A stretch of 64,000 nt of DNA from Clavaria fumosa (taxonomy: Eukaryota > Basidiomycota > Agaricomycetes > Agaricales > Clavariaceae), in contig OX637806.1 in the NCBI GenBank assembly GCA_951802425.1, positions 682,001 to 746,000 of the forward strand, in the 5' to 3' direction. Position numbers and translations under genes: made by a program. Numbering within the stretch: position 1 is the first letter of the stretch; every line of letters starts with the position of its first letter. The notes under the pieces were generated by a model. That model was not told the origin of the DNA. It ran no database searches and saw only the letters and a list, made by a program, of their open reading frames with translations. This document shows, piece by piece, positions 52,156-62,337 of this stretch.

Positions 52156-52750
52156 TCATTGCATAATACTATGTAACATTCTATGAATACATTGGTTTGC
52201 ATCATCAAGTGATGATGTATACAACTCAACTGCTTTACTCTGGATAGCCAGTGTCATAAACCATCTCAGTCTCTCTGGACAGTTGTCCAGCTGTGTGATG
52301 AAGAGGGTCAGTCCCACATTCTTCTTGGTATGACAGGGAGCAGTGCCCACCATAAGGCACAGTGAATGCATGGCAGAGATGTCAACCAGTAATGGCCTAC
52401 TGCACCAATTACTGAAGGAAGAAGAGAAAAAAAGGGGGGGAACCAAAACACATCGCAACTTATCACAGAGGGAAAAGGACAGGGTTGTGGGTGCAACGAG
52501 AGACGCACATGTTACTGCCCAATGAGGGAGGCACCGATGTCCGGGAGGGGCAGGCACGCACTGCCGTCGACCTACTCAGTGGCGCATGGCGCACCTGCGT
52601 GGCACGTCATGATGCGTCACGGGTGACAGCGGGTTGATCACCTTCAGGCACAACAGTCAGTACACTGCAACACCCCCCCCCTGTGCGGAGGAGCAAGGTA
52701 AGGAGAAAGGGAGGGATGCACATACAGCGCGGCCCTCGCAAGGGCTGCAG
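52156..52750 (-). pseudogene. 3' flank of gene B and Kre9-like remnant (exons 3, 2, 1)
   Basis: After 130 bp of gene B flank, degraded exon 3 (about 52340-52410), exon 2 (about 52515-52640) and the end of exon 1 (about 52725-52750) of a Kre9-like gene are seen on the minus strand. There is no continuous frame. Confidence 0.7.
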
Positions 52751-52966
52751 CGCAGATGCTGATGCTGACACAGATGCAGATGCAGACGCAGACACAGATG
52801 CAGATGCAGACACAGACACAGACACAGACATAGACACAGATGCAGACAGAGACACAGACACAGACACAGACACAGACGCAGACACAGACGCAGACGCAGA
52901 CACAGACACAGACACAGACACAGACACAGACACAGACGCAGACGCAGATGCAGATGCAGACGGCAC
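52750..52966. repeat. Hexanucleotide array, second copy
   Basis: About 215 bp of cagaca/cagatg/cagacg units at the same junction (exon 1 remnant to exon 6 of the next copy) as the array at 48975-49445. Confidence 0.9.
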
Positions 52967-53830
52967 AGTCAGCGCGGGGTCTGGGTACGCGGGGTCGCCT
53001 GTGAGGCCGACGATGCTGCAGGGGGGCGGGGCCGGTCAGTCCACAGTGCACGGGGGAGAGAAGGGGTGGGGGGGGACGCACGTGAAGAATGGCGTGTGCG
53101 CGGCGCATGCGGTGTCTTTCTGCTGGAAGGTGGTCGACTAGAAGGCGACGTAGCTGTGTGTGTGTGTGTTGGGGGGCAGGCTGGCATGGGCACCGAGATG
53201 AAGGGGGATGTGGATATGGGGGGCCCATACTAGAGGTTGGAGTTGGCGCCGATATTGGGATTCGGCTGTATGTGTCTGAGGGGGGTTGGACAGTCAGACC
53301 CGCGCTCTTCGCGGTGGGAGGGGGCAGCGCTCACCGTGAACCTCAGCGAGTGCACGGCAGGGACGTCGACTGGCGTAATCTACTGCACCAATTACCGAAG
53401 GAAGAAGAGAAAGGGGGAAGACAAAAACATATCGCAGCTTATCACAGAGGGAAAAGAACAGGGTTGTGGGTGTAACGAGAGACGCGCACGTTACTGCCGT
53501 GGAGCAGCCCGACGAGGGCACCGATGTCCGGGGGCGGACACGCACTGTCGTCGAACTACTCGGCGGCGCATGGCGCGCCTGCGTGGCACGTCATGACGCG
53601 TCAAGCGCGTCAAGGGTGACAGCGGGTCGATCACCTTCAAGCACAACAGTCAGCACACTGCGACACCCCCCCTGGGCGGAGGAACAAGGCAAGGAGAGAA
53701 GACATACAGCACGGCCCTCGCGGGGGTGCGACGCGACGCAGACGCCTGCCCAGAAACGGCGGGCGAGCCAGCGAACGGGGCTGCTGGTGGTATTGTCTTT
53801 TAGCGGGGTTAGGATCCCGCGCGGTGCTGC
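52967..53830 (-). pseudogene. Kre9-like copy 3, degraded, all six exon positions recognisable
   Basis: Exon 6 start (about 52970-53020), exon 5 (53083-53155), exon 4 (53230-53265), exon 3 (53333-53395), exon 2 (53495-53635) and exon 1 (53705-53800) are in the same order as in the intact gene. Several splice sites and the frame are lost; for example exon 2 has indels and exon 5 a changed stretch ([13 protein letters not shown]). Confidence 0.72.
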
Positions 53831-54463
53831 TGGGACTGTGGGAGGTCTCAAGAGGGCGAGAAGAGCACAAGGACGGAGGGTGAGCATGACGAGGGAGGCT
53901 CGTGGGTGCATGGTCAGTCGCTAAAGGAATGTGAATGTTGGAGCCGTGTCTCTCATTGACCGAAACCAGCAACGACGCACAAGGAGATCGCCCGGGTTGG
54001 GGATGTGAGTCTCGGCCCCAGCAACAAACCATTCAATTACTTCAGGTGCAACCGTTGCCACCAAAACTCGTGACTATTCCATCCTGGTCATTGCAATGTT
54101 GTCGCGACTCGCCCGCGTGGCACGCCGTGGGCAACAGCGGGGTGACAACCTTCAGGGCTTGGCAGTCACCGCGACACCCCACCGAGGGGCAAGGTAAAGA
54201 GAGAGGAACGCACACACGACGCAGCCGTCGCGGAGGGTGCTACAAGGCAGACGAAGACGCCTGCCAGATGGCGGGCGAGCCATCCGAACGAGGGTTCTGC
54301 GTGGTGTTGTATTGGGAATGTCGTGACGAAGTCGCGAGAGTGTGTCAGCCTGCATAATCTTCGGTTGCCGGAGAGTCATTTGGTTTCATGGTTGTCCTCC
54401 TTCCATGTTTGACACCTTCGACTCCTAGTACTTATAAGCTGGAGCATTTTTACCACAATCATT
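53831..54463. promoter_or_regulatory. Region between Kre9-like copy 3 and gene C, with an extra exon remnant
   Basis: Diverged version of the divergent promoter, containing an additional fragment of Kre9-like exons 2 and 1 (about 54105-54260, minus strand). A TATAAG box is at 54433-54438, 25 bp before the gene C ATG. Confidence 0.55.
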
Positions 54464-55916
54464 ATGACAACCCTTCTTACCTATGATTGGAGCCAAAGCT
54501 TTCAGCAAGGCTACTTGAATTGCTTCACATTCAGCGCCAGACGCGCATTCAACATTGAAACCATAAATCTGGAGGAGGGTTATGGAATACCGCTCTCCGA
54601 GAATCGGAACTGGCCATCTTGGTCACTTGCCCAACATCCCTCGACTCAACATATTGCCTAGTAAGTCTACTCTCTGATTCTGAAGAGGGTGAAACTCATG
54701 CCAACCCTGATAGTTTAACGGCTGATGAGCACTTGTACAAAGTGGAAACCGGTGCTGACCAAAATGACAACTCAAAGTGCAGGGTAACTGCAACTATACT
54801 ACCATTTGTTGACTACCCTGCCCATGTCGCAACTCTGACTACCAGTGCCGGTCAGGATTTACTTGTGGTCATGAAGGTAAAGTGATTTAGACTTTGTACT
54901 GTTGATATCCTTGACTCAACCCTATTTTCATTAGAGAGGCACACTCGAGGGCACTTACTTCACATTGAATAAAGCTGGGGATGCCGTTAACCCGGATGGT
55001 GTTGAACCGAACATCCATATTGAATATGCAGGTTATTGTGCAGAAACGAACAGCGTCTGGTACACCGACGAAATCTACCGTGATGAACAGTCACAAATCG
55101 TTTTGCAAGGTGGCTGCTACATCGATAACCCCGATGTACATGTTTATGTGAGTGAAGACATCAGAGTCTCTTCTGATTGATTGATTGCCCTCGGGCAGAG
55201 TTATGGAAATTATCGTCTTGATCTCTTCAGTTTGCCTCACTCCCTGCCCATTTTCTACTGGGACTATGATATGGCAGCACAAGATCTGTCACCAACTGCT
55301 TCCTTACCTAAAAAGCATGCTCGTCTAGCTTTCTACCGTGAGTATCTTCTCCACTCTCAATAAAATCACTGCTAAATCAGTGCCAGAGGACCCAAGATCT
55401 TTTTATCCCCAGTATGAATTTGAGTTGTACAGCCTGAGCGATGGGACGTTCGGCATAGGGAAACACCAAGGGGAAACAAAGAGAATTGCACTGACAGATG
55501 TAACTCAATCGCCCAGGTCTGCCAGTGTGCGCCCCCAGCAAAGAAATATTGTCGTCTCCAAGGATGGCTCGCCAACTGTGTACACCAACTACGATTCCCA
55601 GGCTCCTGGTCACTTGAAGGGTGGCATATGCCATCTAAAACTCAACCCTATCCCTGAGAAATTCGAACTTACAGAGTGGTCCTGCGAAGAGCTTCTAGAT
55701 GTCGCAGAGGATAGTGGTCTAGGAAGCAGCGTATCTCCGATACTGTTGAGCAAAGACGACAGGTACCTGGTCATGGCTGATCTTAGCCTCACAGCTGATG
55801 GGAATTATGCAAATACGATTCGAGCCTGGGTTACAAACCCATTCCAAAACACAAAACAAGTACGCTCTCGAAATAGTGCTGATAGTTTTACCACTAGGCT
55901 ATTATGGCTTGATTAA
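54464..55916 (+). CDS. Uncharacterised protein, gene C of the tandem family (most diverged)
   Basis: Exons 54464-54660, 54714-54876, 54935-55147, 55199-55337 and 55381-55916 give 415 residues. Intron number, order and phases equal those of genes A and B, while the protein has drifted considerably in exons 3-5 (exon 4 is 13 codons longer). Fixed blocks include LLTYDWS, LTAD, GQDLLVVMK, WYTDEIY, GGCY, GNYRLD, ARLAF and TTRLLWLD. The clean frame across a clearly older paralogue supports a functional protein. It lacks a signal peptide and any family I can name. Confidence 0.8.
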
Positions 55917-56449
55917 TCGCCGCCACACGGTACTGTGCGACATTATCCATTGGCCGCGTTATTGAGTGGTGAGCGTAGTCCTGACATGCAGTATGTCAAC
56001 AACTTCTCTGAACATCTGTCAAGCACATGATCTCGCTTGTTTCCCATGATCATGGATCCTCTATCCTCTCTCAGCTTGTAATTTTTTATTTACTGTAGTT
56101 CGTCATTGGTTACAACTCGCCCCTTCTGCGTACATACCATCAGAAGCTGGTGGCCTCAGGCATTCACTGGACCATCTGGCCTTTGGCAGAGCTGCATTGA
56201 GCCCAATTCCTCGAGAACTGATAGAACAATGGCATTGCATGTGGTATCGACGTCCCTGGTATGGTATCAGGGGAGGACTGGAGCATGGCAGCGAAAGTAG
56301 TAGTTTGCAGAAATGGGGAGTGGTTTGTGGTCTGGTGCCCACTATTCGGAGGATCGCGCAGCTATTGAAATCAGCGTTGAGATATAATGATACACATATT
56401 AAGGCGGATATGACGAACACACTAGAAGCATAGATGGTGGTGACGGGCC
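55917..56449. other. Intergenic; holds one coding-like open segment
   Basis: 530 bp. On the plus strand an open stretch of about 105 codons ends at TAG 56431-56433 (includes SPIPRELIEQWHCMWYRRPW) and has protein-like composition, but no start, splice partner or relative was found. It may be an exon remnant. Confidence 0.35.
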
Positions 56450-57373
56450 CTAAGACTCCATCTTCTGTAGGACATCAGCGGGTGGCTGGGTAGTACTCCT
56501 ACGCCTTTGCCTTTGCCTACGCCTCCACAAGAGCCCGAGAACGAGGAGTAGAAAGAGAGCTGCCCCACCGACGACACCGCCGACGACACCACCAACTAAG
56601 GCAGTGCGCGATTTGGAATAAGACAGCACCGGGGGTGAGAATAATGGCGAACTCGAGGAAGGCGAGGACACAGTTGGCGAGGGCAATGGCGAGCTCGCAG
56701 ATGTTGTGGAGGGAGTCACTGGTGAGGACGATGAGGATGTTGTCGAAGAGACAACCAGGGTTGGGCTGTTGAGTCGATTAACAAGTTGCGTAGAAACTCA
56801 AAGAACGTGTCGTACTTGAGAGTGATGGTCGAAAATGCGCCTGTAAGATAGCTGGCGGTAGATCTGATAATTGTTGAGTCAGGACGCATAGCGGACGGAA
56901 AACGAGGCATACAAAGTAATTGTGGAGAGGGGAGTCGTGAGCAGGGAAGCGATCCGAGTGAAGGACGCAAAGGCGGCCGTGGAGTAACTTAGAATGGAAT
57001 AGGTTGTCGTGAGATCCCCTAAGCAAGCTGACGACGACCCGGGTTGGACGACGTAATTCAATGCACCGTAGTCCACGTAAAATGCAATATTGGCGGGAAT
57101 GTTGCAGATCCACTCCACATAACCGACACCCGCGGGGACATCGATGCGGAAAAGAGTGCTGTTTGTTGCGTCTTTAAAGAGGAAGAAATCTCCATCCTTT
57201 GAGTTGTAGAAAATGTAGAACGGCTCGCATTGCGTAGCCGTGAGTGGAAAGACAAATGAGCCAAGGGGGCCCTCGTCGTACATCCACCCAGTCGCTGGTG
57301 GTGCCAATGGCTTCGCAACTGTCGCTAGAACAGCAACTGCAAAGGTCGCCAGAGCTGCATACTGCGGGTGCAT
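56450..57373 (-). CDS. Secreted single-pass membrane protein with Ser-rich stalk
   Basis: Exons 57373-56913, 56863-56816 and 56765-56450 give 274 residues. The first exon starts with a signal peptide (ALATFAVAVLATVA) and codes for an extracellular domain of about 130 residues with several Cys and many aromatic residues. The two introns (49 and 50 bp) were placed by frame: they remove stops and join to a Ser/Thr/Pro-rich stalk (PTLVVSSTTSSSSSPVT). A single membrane helix (TALVGGVVGGVVGGAALFLLLVLGLL) precedes a highly basic tail (RRRQRQRRR). This layout is common in mushroom cell-surface proteins likened to Mid2/Wsc sensors; ligand and role are unknown. Confidence 0.78.
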
Positions 57374-58633
57374 TGTCGCTGTCAGGAGAGAAGAGCACTC
57401 CTTGCAAAAGCTGTACCGCCCCGATATCACCAACCGCATGGGAGTCTTGATCAGGGTCTGGGCCGCGCGGTTACATCCGGCAGAGTCCCTGAGACGTTAT
57501 CGTCGTCTCTTCCACGCTCAACACTCAGGCTATTGTCTACATTTTCCCCGACTACACCCAGAGAGCGCGGAATGGAATCCGTGGTGAGCCGATCAGGTAT
57601 AAAAGGGCGACGCTTTGATAGGATTGATAATGCCAGACCAGCTTTGTGCGCGCAATGTGCGGAGTCAAGTTACAATAATGGTTGGTGGCAGTGAATGCGG
57701 CAGGCATAGTTAGGCTGAATTGCCCTATGACACCATCAACAAGAGGCAGACCAAAATATAGTTAGGAGAGGTGGAGGACGTACACGAAGGAGGAGGAGCA
57801 GGGTATTTGGAAGGCGGCATAGTTGTGGAGGTGGGTGACGACTAAATGAGGGTTGGGAGGAGGGTGTAGGGAGAGGTTAGAGCTGGCGCTAGCGCCACCG
57901 TACGGCCACGCATGTGGAAGGGGCTCGCGATCTTCTTGGTGCGAGGGGGGGACCAGCGCGTGCAGCGAATGCGCTTCGGAGACATCATCCGGCGTGATTT
58001 ACTGAGCAGTTACTGCAGGACGATATGGGGTTATCACGGAGAGGGGCATGTTGATTTTGCGTGAGGCACGCACATTACTGCCATATAATAATTTGATGAG
58101 GATGCCCTTAGGCACTCATCATTGTCGATTCATTTGATAGCGTATGGCATGCCTACGTGAACACGTCGTTGGCGACAGCGGGATGATAATCTTCAGGCCT
58201 GGCATTCAGCATACAGTACTATGAACCCCCACAGAGAGTGGACGCACATGCAACGCAGCCTTGGCGAAGGGGACGCACGCATGGTACGGTGTAGAGTACT
58301 CAGGGTGGTTGGGTGATCGGGTCGGTCGTTCAAGGAGTGTGGGTTTGAGTTACGCGATATGGCTGGCGTTATTCACTGCCAACACTGTCGCGTAATTTAT
58401 CTCAAACGTCTCCTAAATGACAGCCTCATTACTGTAACAAAGAGCGCCTGATGACTCAATTTCAGCGGAGGACTCGGTTTGAAATTGAAATTGCAAATGC
58501 CACATCCGAGACCCTTCATCCATCCACTCAGACTTACAATAATGAGTCCGACTGACTTGAACTGGAATCCACACTCGCTGTTTGCTGATAAGCAAGCTGA
58601 AGTTTCTCTTCCCCCACGACGGCAACTTCCAAC
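57374..58633. other. Intergenic with a fourth Kre9-like remnant
   Basis: 1.26 kb. Between about 57780 and 58280, minus-strand remnants of Kre9-like exons 5, 4, 3 and 2 can be seen (for example the exon 3-like block at 57960-58020 and exon 2-like block at 58080-58195). No gene otherwise. Confidence 0.5.
57780..58280 (-). pseudogene. Kre9-like remnant 4, strongly decayed
   Basis: The order of exon-like blocks matches the intact gene, but no open frame is left. It shows that the tandem array once reached at least to this point. Confidence 0.5.
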
Positions 58634-59641
58634 ATGTCTCTCATGGACACTGCTACCACCATCAACGCTGTCCCCGCCCTAACCCGTGGCAAAGACCCCT
58701 GGTTCCCCGACGGCAACCTCATCATCCAGGCTGAAAACATTCTGTACTGTGTATATCGTGGTATCCTCGCCAAGCATTCCCCATTCTTTAGCGATATGTT
58801 GTCTATCCCGCAGCCCCCGGATCAAGAGAGCTATGAAGGAATTCCAGTGGTACGACTTCCGGAATCAGCGGACCACGTCGCTCACTTTCTTTGCGCGCTC
58901 TACAATCCATTGTAACACGCAGCACGTTCTCTCCTATCTCTTCCCTTGGCTAACGAACCCTCTTTTGTTGGCAGTTATTGCGAAAGGGGTCTTCTGGCCG
59001 ACTGCGAGGTTGTCGCCAGCATCTTGCACTTGAGCACCAAATACCAAGTACACGCTCTCCGCGCACGCGCCTTGACACAACTTCAAGACACTTTCCCCCA
59101 CACGCTGGGAGGCTGGGACAACAGCCAGGAGAGTGGCATGATCCGACCGACGCCGCAACTACCGTTCCAGGTCGTTAAGCTTGCGCGGGAGCTTAAACTG
59201 TGGCGTGTGCTCCCGGCTGCGCTGTACGGTTGCGCGATCGCGCCGATCGACACAATCCTCGACCGAGCACCATGGGGGGCGATAAACGTGACGATAGATC
59301 CGGGAGACCAGCGCTTGCTCCTTGTCGCGCGCGAGGCGCTTGCGGAGGAGACGCAGAACGCGCTGTGGAAGTTCCTGCGCGACGACGCGCGCTGCAGTGA
59401 GTCGAGCGTCTGCGAGCGTGGCCGCGCACGTATGTACTCGAAGCTGAGGGTCTCGGTATCACAATCTTGCATGGTGCTCTCGCAGTCCATCGACTGGGTC
59501 GAGTACGAGAAGACGGTGTGCAAGCGCTGCTTGCCGCTTGACAAGGAAAAATTTGGGGACGCCAGACGGAGAGTATGGGACCGCCTGCCGTCTTTCTTCA
59601 AACTGCCCTCATGGCATGAACTGGCGGCATTGGAAGACTGA
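58634..59641 (+). CDS. BTB/POZ domain protein
   Basis: Exons 58634-58911 and 58975-59641 give 314 residues. The N-terminal part has the BTB fold pattern widespread in large mushroom-specific families: DPWFPDGNLIIQAENILYCV followed by YRGILAKHSPFFSDMLSIPQP and VVRLPESADHVAHFLCALYNP. The C-terminal part contains ILHLSTKYQVHALRARALTQL, the usual follow-up helical region. These proteins are thought to mediate protein-protein contacts, some as ubiquitin-ligase adaptors, but the mushroom families are functionally unknown. The start ATG was chosen as the first in frame; the 63-bp intron sits in the middle of the NPFYCERG stretch. Confidence 0.85.
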
Positions 59642-60097
59642 ATATTACATTGGATAGTTTTATGACGAATGCGACACAACCTTATAAAGATGTAGATGTC
59701 TGTTGGTATAACACAAGCACAGCACAGAAAGCGACGCAGGCGGGCGGGCCGCGGCCAAACGTCGGGGTGTGTGTGCGCCTTTCCCAGACAGACAGATGAA
59801 ATTGAATTGAGGTTAGAGCGTCGTCGGTGACAAATTTGACGGTCGTGGTCGCGTGCGCAGCCAGTTCAAAGTTTCCCGTTGATCGATGATCCCGGACCAT
59901 ACAACACCCTTCGGGTCCATTTGCGCCGACCGTCCGACCGTCCGACCGTCCGACGACGACAACGACGGCAACGACAGCAACGACGACACCACCCTCTAAA
60001 GCATACGGGTTAAACGTCTCTCTAAAGGTGAGAACCGAACGCGTTCACCAGGGTGGTGCTGAAAACCCCATGTTTACAAGCCGTCCTGTGTGCGTTG
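59642..60097. other. Intergenic; short tandem repeat
   Basis: 456 bp between the BTB and MoCF-domain genes. A tandem octamer cgtccgac (about four copies, 59927-59957) and acgac repeats follow one another. No gene. Confidence 0.55.
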
Positions 60098-61733
60098 ATG
60101 ACTGGTGCGCCACGCATTCGCGCCCTGTCCAAGCACTTGATACGGACGCTGCAAGCCTCCGCCCCTGCCCCTTCCCCTGCCCCCGCCGTCGTCGTCGCCG
60201 CTGGTAACGCCTCCCCCCGAGCCATGTCCTCCTCTGCGTTAAGGCCAAGCAAGCCGCGCCAGCGCGGCCCATTCAACTTCCCGCTCTCGCCCCTCCCCAC
60301 GAACCCGCTCGGGGAGGGCCGGCATATCAAGACCGCCGCGGCGCTTATCATTGGGTACGTCGTCGTCGGCGCCTGCCAGCCGTCTTCGCTCCTCAAGTGA
60401 TTCGTTGCGCACGCACATACAGGGATGAGATCTTGAACGGGAAGACGAGAGACACTAATTCTCATTACTTTGCACGGTATTGTTTCGATAGAGGCATCGA
60501 ACTGTGCGCGTCCCCCTCTTTTCTCTCTCCCTTACTATACTTACTTACCTCCCAAAGGAAACGCATAGAAGTCATCGCAGACGACGAGAACGAGATGTAC
60601 GTGCGTCGCGTCGCGTCCCACCCGCCGCGTCTCCTACAAACTGGCGCTCATGATACTCAATCTACGCCCTATGCGGAGTAGCATCAGCGCGAGTCGATGT
60701 ATGGTGCGGGACTATGACTTCGTGATCACTACAGGCGGGATTGGGCCCACGCACGACGGTCAGTCAGCCATGCACCTCGACACTTTCCCATTCGCGGATA
60801 CTAAGATTACCTCCTCCTCTTTCGTCGTCTTTGCGTCCCCTGTTTTTCTGCCCCCCATTGCACCCACATACACAGACATTACCTACTCGGCGCTCGCGAA
60901 GTCGTTCGGGCAGCGTCTCGCGCACCATCCCGAGACGCTCGCACGTATGAACGCAATGGGCCTGCGGAGCATCAACCCCGAACAATGGGAGGCGACATGC
61001 CGCATGGCTCTCTTCCCCGAGGCGGCGGAGGTGCTCTTCGTCAGCCCCGAGTTATGGGTCGTGAGTGTTTTGTTTCCCCTGCACGTCTTCTTCCCATCTT
61101 CCCTTGCATTGCTGCATTTTGATATCGGTTAATATGTGGTTTGAAGCCGGTCGTCCGGATGGAGGGCAAGCTGTGCGTATTCCCCGGGATACCGCGGCTC
61201 TTCCAGACGATGCTCGAGGCCCTTACGCCTTTCCTGCCACTGCCGCCCTCGAGTGAGCGCTCAGTGCGCGTGCAGGTATTCACTCGGTGCGTCTGCTCCT
61301 TCCTTATTGTTTATGTCGATCTCCCGTGATTGCATAAATCCAGTCAGAGAGAGTCCTTGATCGCCTCGTACCTCACCGCACTCCAAGAGCGTGTCAAGAG
61401 CCAAGGGATCCGTGTTGGCTCGTACCCGATGCCGCAGAAGGTGCGTTGCGACTGCACGCCCACACTTTCCAAATTCTGCTCGCATTCCTCAAACTCCCTT
61501 CTTTGTTCTGGCGAACACAACAGGGCGTGTACGTAAGCCTGGTCGGACGGAATGACGGGAGTGTGCAGGCGCTTGCGGCGGAGGTGGAGAACGCGATCGA
61601 CGGTCGGGTCGTGTCAGACGAAGAGGTCGAGACCACCAAATTCCAGGCGCAGGGCCATGGCGTGGAGGCGCCCGACCCGTCGGGGCCGCCGGTGGACGGG
61701 TTCTTCTCCTCTGATAGGCGCGCGAAGGGGTGA
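60098..61733 (+). CDS. MoCF-type (MoaB/MogA fold) molybdopterin-binding domain protein
   Basis: Eight exons (60098-60354, 60423-60503, 60558-60596, 60688-60758, 60876-61060, 61147-61286, 61344-61440, 61524-61733) give 359 residues. The domain starts TAAALIIGDEILNGKTRDTNS and has the signature VITTGGIGPTHDDITYSALA (about residues 145-165) and GKLCVFPGIPRLF. This organisation matches CinA-N/FLAD1-like proteins: the MoCF-fold domain is linked in animals to FAD synthase and in bacteria to CinA. Here no FAD synthase or amidase domain follows, as in other fungal stand-alone versions. The first 25 residues are basic and hydroxylated, which could be a mitochondrial presequence. Splice sites were set by frame and motif continuity; the exon 6 acceptor is gaag. 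Confidence 0.85.
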
Positions 61734-62337
61734 CCTGGAGGCACGCCGACGACGTTGAAGGATACACAGCTGAAGCAACTGCTGGTTCTGTTTTATTTAT
61801 CGTTTCCTCCCCCTTCCGCTTTGCTTGTGCTCGTCTCTTTTAATTCTCGCACTCTATGTATCGTTCACTGAATTCACACATGTCCAATTTGGACATGCGT
61901 TCAACATGCCAAGGACCGAAGGATTCATCCCGTGGCCACATCGTTCAGACATAAATAGGAAGGACTGTGTTCCTGAACTGTAGCATTTTGATGTTCAACA
62001 TTCAAAGGCCTTGTTCATCAGCAGGATGACTAGCAATGACTTGGTGAACATGACAAAGGATTTGCTCAACACTAACGTACGGCGCGTAATGCCTAACCAA
62101 CCTCGCCAGCGAATCCTGGTAGTTCTAGAAGCAGGACAAATCGAAACCAGAATAACATGTTACAACTTGTTGCGAACTGTATCCACGAAACTCGAGAAAT
62201 TTACCCACTGCGGACAAAAAGATCAATGGGGACAATCAATTTTGTGGTGGTTCTAAGTATACGCATCGTTTTTCCAAACTCGGCCTCTTCTTCCTTTTCT
62301 TCTTTTTCTTCTTCTTCTATTCTTTTGTCCCCTCATT
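61734..62337. other. Convergent intergenic region
   Basis: About 600 bp between the MoCF-domain gene and the bHLH gene, with a CT-rich tract near its right end (62285-62335). No gene found. Confidence 0.5.
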
